Positions 21,952 to 30,937 of a stretch of 64,000 bases of DNA are shown one piece after another. Positions within the stretch are counted from its first letter, which is position 1; each line of letters starts with the position of its first letter. The stretch spans positions 1,384,611 to 1,448,610 of the forward strand of contig NW_020289977.1 of the NCBI RefSeq assembly GCF_003144245.1. Reading direction: 5' to 3'. Source of the stretch: Jaminaea rosea. Lineage: Eukaryota; Basidiomycota; Exobasidiomycetes; Microstromatales. The notes under the pieces were generated by a model. The model made no database searches. It was not told the DNA's origin and was given only the letters and a program-made list of their open reading frames with translations. A program made the translations under genes and the position numbers.

Positions 21952-23596
21952 CGCGGGCGAGTGGTGGGAGCGAGGGGGTTGTGAGTGGGAGCGAGTGAGT
22001 GTGACGCCCGCAGCTCAGGCGGTGATGGAGGAGCAGAGAGGTAGGAGGGGAATGATGGCAAGGAGGGAAGGAGGGTGTCCGATTGATGAAGGGGAAAAGA
22101 GATGAGGGAGAGGAGTCAAGATGCGTCTTCTGCTATACCTGGTTGCTCTCGTGTCTCACAGAGCGATGCGGGGATGCATTGCGTGCGTGCGTCCAACACA
22201 ACTCAAAAGCTCTCTTGCTTGCATCTGCGCTTTTCTCGGCAACCATATGCCCCTCCGAAACAGAGACAGGAGCTTCGAGGGGAGGGGCCCGCGAGCCCCT
22301 CTCTTGTGATGACGGCCGCCGTTTGTTTGCTTGCTTGTCTGCGCTCGGTCTCACTCTATCGCTGCGCGCTTTGGTCTCGCCTTGGCGTGGTCTGACCCAG
22401 CCCTTCATAACAATCGGGTGAGGAGAGAGTGAGAGGGTGAGACAAGACGAAGAGAGAGCAGAGCGCAGAGCGAAAGGCTAGCGGCGTCGTGCGTGGCCTT
22501 GCCCCGCAATCAATCAATCAAGGTCGCTTGCCAGGCCAGAGCAGGCGAGCGAGCAGGCGGGCAAGCGGGCAAGCGGGCAAGCAGTCCAGTCGCCGGCCGC
22601 GGCCGCCCATGCAGCTCGAGCCATTTTCTGGCGAGGGTGGGTGTCATGCGATGCGAAGCGCTGCTGAGCAGGCCTTGACACCTTGAACTTGAGCTCAAAC
22701 GAGAATAGCTCATGGCGAGCGGCGAGCGAAGACAAAGGGCAGAAAGTTGGGTAGCTAGCGTGAGAGCGTGCACCGAGGTAGCAGCTAGAGAGAGCATCCA
22801 CTCTCATTCCTTTTCGCAGGCCATCCTTGCGCAGACGCAGAAGCAGACGTACAAGCAGCCACACCTTGATGCGCCTAGCTTACCGCGGCCTGTCCTCGAC
22901 TCGGCAGTCGAGCGTACCGGATTACGGAAACAGTAGAGTGCGCCCGTGACCCCACACTCAGTTACTGATCCAAAACCGGGTCAACCGCGCTCGGCAACCA
23001 CTCCTTCTCATCCTCGTTGCCCTCATCGTCCTCGATGGTCGGCTGGCCGGCTGGCCGGCTCGCCACTATGGATCGAAATTCCCCCCCTTCTCGCACTCCG
23101 GGCCCTCAATGACAATTACGCTTTGGTCCCCCGCGTACCCGCGCACGCACGCACACACGCACAGCCAGGGAAGCTCCGGACAGGGGCTCGTTGCATGGCA
23201 CACGGAAGGGCACGGCACGGCATGGCGTGGCGCTCGTTGCCTGGCAATCTGGATGATGGTTTTTGTGCGACATGAAGTTGAGTTTAGACCAGACCAGACA
23301 AAAGAAGGTGGTGGTAGGTGGACAGAGAGGGGGGCTGGCTATATCGATCGAAGTAAGGACACAGAGATGGGGGCGAGCCGAGGCGAGAGGCGAGAATGAA
23401 ACGAGTGGAAGGCGAGGGTCGGCGTGTAGAGGAACAAGGTCGAGGGTGAAGGCGCGAGGCGAGAGCGTGGAGCGCTCCGCCGAAACGATGAAGTCGAAGA
23501 ATATACTGACTGAAGATGACGGGTCGATCGAGAACGGAAAACCTTGTGTGTCCATGCTGCGCTGCGTTGGCGTGGCGCCGCGCGTGCCGCCACGCT
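21952..23596. other. gene-poor stretch of 1.6 kb
   Basis: No convincing reading frame. It includes an (AATC)n run near 22509-22521, a (GGGCAAGC)n octanucleotide run around 22558-22582 and a CACGCA-rich run near 23142-23162. It lies upstream of the glucanase promoter and downstream of the leftward Ser/Thr-rich membrane protein gene. Confidence 0.5.
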
Positions 23597-25537
23597 CTAC
23601 TCCTGGTTGCGCACCTGCAACGCGCCCCTCTGCTGATGGTGGGACGGCTCATCCTCGTAGTTGGGTGAGCTCCCTTCCTGCGGCGATGGGTCGCTGAACA
23701 CGTCCGGGCCGAGCAGGTTGGCTGACTCGCCGTTGCCACCCTGATGCGGGTTGGACATGGGCGCATTGCCATTTCCGCTGCCGTCGCTGGACTGTCCGCC
23801 GTAGACGTTGTCGCTGTAGCCGCCCTGCCCACCATCGCGCTGTGCGAGCCCCGCAGCCACGCTCGCAGCGAAGGGCATGCCCTCCCCATCCATGGCGCCG
23901 AGGTGGTTCGCTGAGCCGTACCCACCGCCGTTGCCGTATGCGCCATTGCCGTAACCGCCGTTGCCGTATCCTTGCCCGCCCTGACTGCTCATCCCACCAC
24001 TCCACCCCGTGTTTTGCGCATACATCTCCGGATGGCTCCCAGCGCTGAACGCTCCGTCGTGCCCGCCCGACGTTGGGCCACCGTTGTAGTAGTTGCTAGG
24101 CTCGGCATCGTAGTACTGCTGCGCGGCATTGTGGTCGTGCTGACTGCCATAATAGCCGCCGTACGCGCCCGCAGCTGCTCCACCAGCAGCAGCAGCCCCC
24201 GCTGGACCCCACGCGCCCATCCCTGCCATCCCCGGCTGACCTGTTCCAGCAGACATGGTCGAGGGAGCATACTCGTTGCCGTAGTTGCTGTAATAGCCGT
24301 GATTGCTCGCTGCAGACGTCGGGTCTTCGACCATCTCCGGGTCATCGTCATCGTCAAAGGGCGTGCGCGTCGTAGCCGCCGCTGCGCCAGCCGCTGCGAC
24401 GACGTCGGCGTCCATCTGCTGGTTCTTGCGACGACGCCAGAAGAACCATACGAGTCCGGCGATGATAAGGGCGGCGACGATGCCTACCGCGGCGAATGTG
24501 CCACCTACAGCGCCATTGTTGTCGAAGAAGCTCGATGAGCCGGAACCGTTGGAGCCATTGAGCTCTCCGTTTTGTGGGCGGGAGGTCGAGGTGAGGGTTA
24601 CGGCCGATCCGCCCGGTGCGGTGGCTTGGACGACGGAAGTGACGACGACGGGCGTGTCGGCGCCATTGCTGTTGTTGTTGTTGTTGTTGTTGTTGCTTGT
24701 TTGCGGCGCCGCTGTGCTGGTTGGGGTCGTCGTTGCCGTAGACGTGACGGGGGCGGCGGTAGATGTCTGCGCGGCGCGAGGAGTGGGAGGGGCGAGAGGT
24801 GCGAGTGCGAGTACGAGAGGTCAGTACACATCCTCGCTGCCGGCACAAGGCTACCAGTGAATGGAGAGATGGACCCCGCCGCGCGCGCAACACCAACCCG
24901 AGAAGAAGAAGAAGAGAAGGAAGTTGAAGAGGTTGTGGGACTCACGCGAGTGCTGTATGCGTGCGCGAATCAGGGGGCGGAGTCAGCTACGGGCGAGGCA
25001 GCGCGGGGAGCTCGCGCAATGCTCACGTATCAGAGGACGTGGAAGTGTCTGTGCGCGCGAGATGGAGGGAGGGGGCAGAGTAAGCGCAAAGGTCGAGGAT
25101 GCGCTCGACCAGAGGGTCTCGCCCGCGCGCTCACCTGAGGTCCGAGAAGTGGTAGTCGGCGAGGTGGTATCCGAAGTGGACGAGGAAGTCGTCGACGAGG
25201 TGATAGACGTCGAAGTATCCGAAGTCGTCGTTGTTTGACGTGTAGTAGTGGGCGTTGTCGAGGACATGGTATTGGTGGTCGTGTCGCGCGTAGGGGAGGA
25301 CATGGAGTCAGAAGAGGAGGAGGACCGGGATGATGAAGATGAATCGCTCCCGCTGCCGCCGATGGAGACGCCAATGGGGCCTAGGCCGATGCTTAGGCCG
25401 TCGTTGCCGCTGTTTGAGCTGCTAATGGTGGAAGACGATGACGAGGGGCGGCTCGATTGTGATGACGAGGTCGCAGAGGATGAGGAAGAGGAGAAGGAGG
25501 ACGAAGAAGGCGCCGACGTCGACGAAGCCGAGGACAT
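23597..25537 (-). CDS. Ser/Thr-rich single-pass membrane protein (sensor-like architecture) with microexons
   Basis: Predicted type I-like surface protein of about 533 aa. Exon 1 (25135-25537) encodes an almost pure Ser/Thr ectodomain. Phase-compatible exons of 22 nt (25027-25048) and 7 nt (24946-24952) follow, then the main exon 23597-24766. Two of the introns are 86 and 74 nt, typical here; the last is 179 nt and may hide another tiny exon. The transmembrane segment AAVGIVAALIIAGLVWFFW (about 234-252) is followed by RRRK as stop-transfer, then an acidic patch and a Gly/Tyr/Asn-rich cytoplasmic tail. The layout recalls Mid2/Wsc-type wall sensors, but no cysteine-rich WSC domain is present. 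No signal peptide is visible at the proposed start, so an upstream first exon is likely missing. Confidence 0.65.
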
Positions 25538-26143
25538 CGTCAACAGCCTAGCCTAGCAGAACGACGACGCAGGGCAGGGCAGCGCAGCGCAGCGAGCGCA
25601 GCGAACGCAGGCGGTGACGGCTCGACGAGAGAAGTCCGCGCCAGGCGCACGAGCAGAGAGCGCAAGTTCGACGCCGCCGTTTCCCCCGACGTCGAAACCG
25701 CGCGGGCGAGGCGGCGAGGGGCGAGGGGCGAGGCGAGAGGCAAAATTGGACCAGCCACCAAGCGTGGCGCCGGTATGAAAGAGTGAGGTGCGTGAAGAGG
25801 TGATGATGATGAAGCAACAATGAAGAGATGAAATTGAAAGATGGAAAGATGGACGGGCGGGGGGCCCTTTTCTTCGCAATCGCAACGAGAAGAAAAGGCA
25901 CGACCGACAGCGGCAACGAGTGCGGCCGGCAGATAACCCTTGCTTCAATCTGCGAGCGAGTCGAGCGAGGGCTGGGTGGCGGCCAGCGGGAGCGGCCAGC
26001 CAGGCACTGCCCGCAGAGCGCACGAAATGACGAACAGACCAACGAGCGAGCAAGGGTGGTGCAAGCGCGCATGAAGCTCTGCTCTCGCCAATCAAGTGGC
26101 CGGGCGATCGCCGGGTGTGCGGCGACCACAAAGACCCCGCAAC
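25538..26143. other. intergenic, possible missing first exon of the neighbour
   Basis: 606 bases between two leftward genes. A pyrimidine-rich stretch ending in TAG just upstream of the Ser/Thr-rich gene could be an acceptor for a signal-peptide exon, but I could not identify that exon. Otherwise nothing is seen. Confidence 0.4.
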
Positions 26144-28852
26144 TCAACGCAACGCAACGCGAAGAAGCAAAAGATGATACGGTACGGTGCGGTACGGCGG
26201 GACGCTGCGCAAAAACTCACCATGCTCCATGCTGGCGGTCCCCGGCAAGAGACTGAGATCGTCGTCCTTGATCTTTGATTGTGGGAGAGGGACCGCATGC
26301 CCCGAGGGAATGGATTGGGATTGGGGCTGCTGCTGGTTGTCCTGTTCCTTCGTCGGTGCCGTATTGTTGGAGGGAAGAGCGATCGACGTTGCATTATTTG
26401 CAGGAGAAGGTGTGGTGCTGTTTTGAGGGGAGGTGGTGGTGTTGTTGTTGATCGGAGGCGGAGGCAGAGGCGCGGAGAGGCTGTCGTTCTTCGCTGGAGA
26501 GGGAGGGGGAAGGGGGGTCAAGCCGGCGGTCGTCGTGTTCTTGGCCACAGTGGTGTCATTCTTGGAGGAAGGGGACGCAGAGCTGGTATCGTTCTTCGCT
26601 GGAGGAGCGGCGATGGTAGCATTCTTCGCAGGAGCCGCCGAGTCCTCATGGTTCGGCCCTGGCTTATCCGCATCCGCGACGTCGGTCACATTCTTGTCCA
26701 CCGGACCAATGGCGGCCTTGTCCTTGTCAAACGAATCTCCGCCGCCGCCGCCGCCGCCGCCGCCGCCCTTGAGGATCGGTCGATCAGGAAGCGTCGTGAC
26801 GTTTGCGACTGCCTGCGTCGCATTCTTGCCCTCGTCCCCCGCGCTCAGGGCTTCCTTCGAACCAGCGACAGGAAGCTCGTGATACGAGGTGTGGTTTAAA
26901 TGCTTCTCATCAGCCGCAGCCGCAGCTGTACCATCGTTCATCTTTAGCCTGACAGGCCCGGAGACTGCCGTCGTATTGCTGAAGTCCCCCGCCCCCTCCC
27001 CTACAGTGGAAGCATTGCTACTCCCCGCCTTGTCCATCCCCGTCTCCGTCTGCGGCGCCTGCGCGGGTAGGAGGGTGATACGACTATCGTCCCCGCCGTT
27101 GTCGAGCTTCGGAGGCGAGGAGATGGGATCGCTCTTGTTGGCCGAAGTCGCGCTCGCACTCGCAGGAAGCTTCGTGGCGTTGCTGCTCCCAGCCTTGTCC
27201 ACCTCGGGCAATAGCGGCAGAGTTGTGCTGTTGGCCACGACCGGCTTTGCGTCCTGCTTGTCGATCTTGCTCGGCGTGACGGAATCGCTCTTCGTCGGCG
27301 TCGTGTCCAGCGGCGAGGCGTTACTGCTGCCTGCGGTTGGAGTATCCACGCTGGAATTGGAGGGTACAGGCAGGCGGAGGGGTAGAGATGTATGGTTGCT
27401 GGACTTGTCGATGCTGGAGGGAGGAAGTGAATTCTCCGTCGTGTTGGCCGTATTGTCCACCTCGAGGGGATCTGCCACTGTGCTGTTTCCCGCCTTGTCT
27501 GGTAATAAGTGCGAATTCGAGCTCGTTGGTCGTGATGACGTGAGGTCGGTACGATTGCCTTCAACCGCGCCTAGGATCTCGTCTGAGCTAGACGGCGAAT
27601 GCGGCGTCGAGGACTCGCTGACGTTGCCCGTCTTTGGAAGAGGGACCGCTGTACTGTTCCCTGCTTGGTCTTCTTGCAGCGAGACGGTCGTAATTGATGT
27701 CGAGTTGGTCGGGAGAGGTATATTTGTGCTGTTGGTGTGACCCTGACCCTCAGGATGCGATGGTGACGCTGTCGAGTGCTCGGCCTTAGCGAGAGGAAGA
27801 GGAAGAGGCGCTGCCTTGCTGCTACCAGCTGCGTCCTGCGAGCCTGACTGCGCCGGACGGTTGGCTCCACTCGTAGTCGTATTCGTAGACGGCGTCGACG
27901 CTGAGTCGGTGTCGTTGAGAGGCAGAGGGAGAGGTGTGGCGGGACTGCTCCCTGCCTGATCCTGCTGCGACGAGTTTGACGTCGACTTCGAGGTTGAGCT
28001 AAAGGATGGCTGTTTGGTAGGCGAAAGAGGCGTCCTGCTCCTGTCGTTGTCGTCGCCTAGGTGTTTGAGCTTGTCAGGCAAAGAATCGCTGCCGTTGGAG
28101 GGCTTAGCAAGAGGATGAGGTAAAGGCGCCGCTTTACTGCTACCAGCTTCGTCCTGCGAGATGGGCTGCGATGTGTGGGTGTCGTTGCCCCCACTCGTAC
28201 TCGCAGATGGCCAGGAGCCGGTGCCGTTGAGGAGGGGCAGAGGGAGAGGAACGGCCGGACTACTCCCTGCCTTATCTGGCTCCGTGTCGTTGAGAGGAAC
28301 GGCTGGACTGCTTCCAGCTGTATCCGGGATGGATGTGCGGTTAGTCGAATGGGGCGACGAGGGCGTCGGAGATGCTTTGATGGTGCTATTCGAAGAGGTC
28401 GAGCTGTTGGACTTGTTGCTGCGCCCTGGTTCGTCGCCTGGCCACTTGGAAGGCGAGAGGGGTAGGACCTTTGTGTCGTTGAGCAGAGGTGTAGAATTGT
28501 CGAGCGGACGTTGTTTTTGCTCAGATTTGGAGGGGGACGATGAGTCGGCGTGAGTCGAAGATGGAGAGGCTGCAGAATGCGCGGCGGCGGCGTGGCTCGA
28601 TGAAGTGGTGTCGTTGCTGCTGCTGCTGCTGCTGCTGCTACTGCCTTTGCCGTCTAGCGGGTGATGGGGGAGGGGGAGCTTTGTGTCACTCGCAGCGATG
28701 GAGGAATTCTTGTCTGGTTCTCCGTCGTGGAGGATAGGATGGGAAGAAGGCGAAGGCAAAGTAGACGAGATCTCAGCCTCAGCTTGATTAGCAGCATCAG
28801 CTGCGCGACTTTGCCGCGTATCAAGGAAGCGAAAGCGAGAGCGCAGCAACAT
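26144..28852 (-). CDS. repetitive Asn/Ser/Thr/Pro-rich protein with AG(S/N)S repeats and many N-glycosylation sequons
   Basis: Uncharacterised low-complexity protein, up to 902 aa in one open frame from the ATG at 28850-28852. Ten degenerate copies of a repeat built around D-K-A-G-S-S-x-A-x-P, mostly followed by L-P-L-P-L, occupy the middle. N-x-S/T sequons occur dozens of times, and a poly-Gly run lies near the C-terminal third. Composition and sequons suggest a secreted or wall protein, yet no signal peptide follows the ATG, so either the first exon is missing or the start is wrong. A strong donor (GTGAGT, first base at 26220) near the 3' end implies that the last 25 residues of the frame may be intronic. 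An uninterrupted 2.7-kb frame argues for a real gene. Confidence 0.6.
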   Translation of the reverse strand: MLLRSRFRFLDTRQSRAADAANQAEAEISSTLPSPSSHPILHDGEPDKNSSIAASDTKLPLPHHPLDGKGSSSSSSSSSNDTTSSSHAAAAHSAASPSSTHADSSSPSKSEQKQRPLDNSTPLLNDTKVLPLSPSKWPGDEPGRSNKSNSSTSSNSTIKASPTPSSPHSTNRTSIPDTAGSSPAVPLNDTEPDKAGSSPAVPLPLPLLNGTGSWPSASTSGGNDTHTSQPISQDEAGSSKAAPLPHPLAKPSNGSDSLPDKLKHLGDDNDRSRTPLSPTKQPSFSSTSKSTSNSSQQDQAGSSPATPLPLPLNDTDSASTPSTNTTTSGANRPAQSGSQDAAGSSKAAPLPLPLAKAEHSTASPSHPEGQGHTNSTNIPLPTNSTSITTVSLQEDQAGNSTAVPLPKTGNVSESSTPHSPSSSDEILGAVEGNRTDLTSSRPTSSNSHLLPDKAGNSTVADPLEVDNTANTTENSLPPSSIDKSSNHTSLPLRLPVPSNSSVDTPTAGSSNASPLDTTPTKSDSVTPSKIDKQDAKPVVANSTTLPLLPEVDKAGSSNATKLPASASATSANKSDPISSPPKLDNGGDDSRITLLPAQAPQTETGMDKAGSSNASTVGEGAGDFSNTTAVSGPVRLKMNDGTAAAAADEKHLNHTSYHELPVAGSKEALSAGDEGKNATQAVANVTTLPDRPILKGGGGGGGGGGDSFDKDKAAIGPVDKNVTDVADADKPGPNHEDSAAPAKNATIAAPPAKNDTSSASPSSKNDTTVAKNTTTAGLTPLPPPSPAKNDSLSAPLPPPPINNNTTTSPQNSTTPSPANNATSIALPSNNTAPTKEQDNQQQPQSQSIPSGHAVPLPQSKIKDDDLSLLPGTASMEHGEFLRSVPPYRTVPYHLLLLRVALR

Positions 28853-29565
28853 CGCGGCACCAAGCGGGACGGCGGCAAAGTTGAGGACTTGTGGGAGAGC
28901 AGAGAGGAGAGAATAGCGAGCGCAAAAGACTGGGCCTCCAGGCCTCTCGAAACTGGCGGAGGATGCGGCGTGTAATGGGCTTCAGGGCAGGCAAGTGAGC
29001 GAACGGGCAAGCAAGCAAGCAAGGCGTCTGGTAAACAATTCCGTCGTCAGGGCAGGGCGAGTGGAGAATGTCATCTGTCCTGGGTGCACGGGGCGCAAAA
29101 GGTCATCTCATCGCATCGCATTATGACCCACTGTCATGCTCTCAATGATGCTGTGCAACGGTGTCACCATTGGTCGTGAGGATGGGGATGGGGATGGTCA
29201 ATGCGTGCTTGGTTGCGTGTGGAGAAACACAAGCTCCTGCGAGAGTGACGAGGCCGCGTCGTGTGCCCTGGCGTCAGGCTCTCTCACTCGCCCTCGCGCA
29301 GGCCGCACGGGGCGGACGGCCAGTCTGGACTCTGGGCGAGGCGCCCGTCCGCCTGCCTGCCGCCGCCACTTGGCAGCCGCGAGCCAATGGAGCGCCCACT
29401 CAACCCAACACCTCGCCGCCGCCGCCGCCGCTTCTCTCTCTCTCTTTCCTTTCTCTCCATCCGCCAAGAGTCAGTTCGAGACTCCATTCAACGCGAGTCC
29501 CCTTATCGCTTCATCACACGCGCACAAACACATACACAAAGCTACTTCGACCGACGACGCCGATC
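28853..29565. other. divergent intergenic region
   Basis: 713 bases between the repetitive-protein gene (leftward) and the RRM gene (rightward). It ends in a pyrimidine-rich tract typical of a fungal 5' UTR. No other gene is seen. Confidence 0.5.
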
Positions 29566-30803
29566 ATGTCCGCAGACGCTGCCGCCGCCGCTCCCGCCCA
29601 GGAGGGCCACAAGGTGAGCCAAGGTGGCGTTGTCGCGACCGGCGTGCACTGACAGACGCCGCTTTCCATCACCCGCCCCTCGTCCAGGTCTTTGCTGGTG
29701 AGTAGCGCAGAGAGAGCAGCGAGCTTCTGCTATCCCACCCTCACACGCTCTCCTCTCCCGCCCCGCCCACCGCGCCGCCAGGCAACCTCGCCTTTGCCAC
29801 GACCGAAGCCGACATCAAGGCCATCTTCGCCGAGGCTGGCGTGGTGTGAGCATAGAAGCACGCAGCGTGCGATCTCATGACGCAGCGCTGACCTTGATCC
29901 TTCTCTTCCCCCGCCAGCAACGACGTCCAAATCATCACTCGCGGCACCCGTTCGCTCGGATACTGCTTCATCACGTACCCCACGGCAGCCGAAGCCGAGG
30001 CGGCCGTCTCCAAGCTCAACAAGAAGGTCGTAGCCGGCCGCGAGATCAACGTCGAGATCGCCAAGCCGCAGGAGGAGCTCGAGGCCACGCGCGAGGCAAA
30101 GGCGGCCGCTCGCAAGGAGAAGGCTGCGGCCAAGAAGGCCAAGCAACAGGAAGCCAAGGCTGCAGCTGCTGCCAACGCTCCAGCAGAGGGTGAAGAGGGA
30201 GCTGCGACGACGACGAAGAAGACAGGTCGTACCCGCAAGCCTCGCGCACGTAAGGCGCGCACCGACGAGGGGGAGGAGCCGGACAACGTCGACGCCGCCG
30301 CCGCCGCTAACGGGGAGGGTGGTGAGAAGAAGTCGTCGACGCGCTCACGCAAGCCCAAGACCAAGGCCGCCGTCGTCAATGGCGAAGTCGAAGCCGTTGA
30401 CGGTACAGCTGCTGCCACCTCTGCCAAGAAGACGGCTCGCCAGCCGCGCGGTCCCAAGGGTGCTCCGGAGGGCGAAGCGTCCAAGACTCTCCTCTTCGTA
30501 GCCAATCTCTCCTTTGAAGTCGACGACGCCTCTCTTCGCTCCGCCTTTGTGGAGCTGGGCGGTCCTGAGCCCAAGAGCACGCACGTTGTCCGTCGTCGCT
30601 TTGGAGCGCGTAGGAGCAAAGGATTCGGGTTCGTCGACTTTAGTGGGGAGGAGGAGCAGAAGAAGGCTCTGGAGGTCGTGCAGGGCAAGGAGTGGCTGGG
30701 AAGGCAGTTGAGCTTGAAGGTGGCTATTCAGGGGAGCAAGGAGGAGGCGGAGAAGGAGGCAAAGGATGAGGCGGACAAGGCTGAGAGCGCTGGTGCGGCC
30801 TGA
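29566..30803 (+). CDS. RNA-binding protein with two RRM domains
   Basis: Nuclear or nucleolar-type RNA-binding protein of 335 aa. Exons are 29566-29613, a 10-nt microexon 29688-29697, 29782-29845 and 29918-30803; all junction phases agree and introns are 72-84 nt. RRM1 is assembled across the first four exons: RNP2 VFAGNL is split after VFA by the microexon, and RNP1 is RSLGYCFITY. A central Lys/Arg/Ala-rich linker follows. RRM2 has RNP2 LLFVANLSF and RNP1 SKGFGFVDF. The C-terminus is a Glu/Lys helix. The layout resembles fission-yeast Rnp24-like proteins. Targets are unknown. Without the microexon the first RRM would lose its beta-1 strand, so the tiny exon is functionally required. Confidence 0.88.
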
Positions 30804-30937
30804 GAGGGCGGTGAAGGGGAGGGATGATGAGTCACTCGAAGAGAGGGGGAGGGGGCGATGCGTAGGATGCAGATGCTTCATATATTCGTACTCTAATGGG
30901 AAGTAAGTGGGAGACATCCTCATCCTCAACGTGATCC

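Noticed and set aside
25138-28852. Joining the repetitive protein gene and the Ser/Thr-rich membrane protein into one gene
   Set aside because: A good donor at 26220 exists, but the only acceptor just before the downstream gene's first codons is in the wrong phase and the intron would be about 680 nt, far longer than others here.
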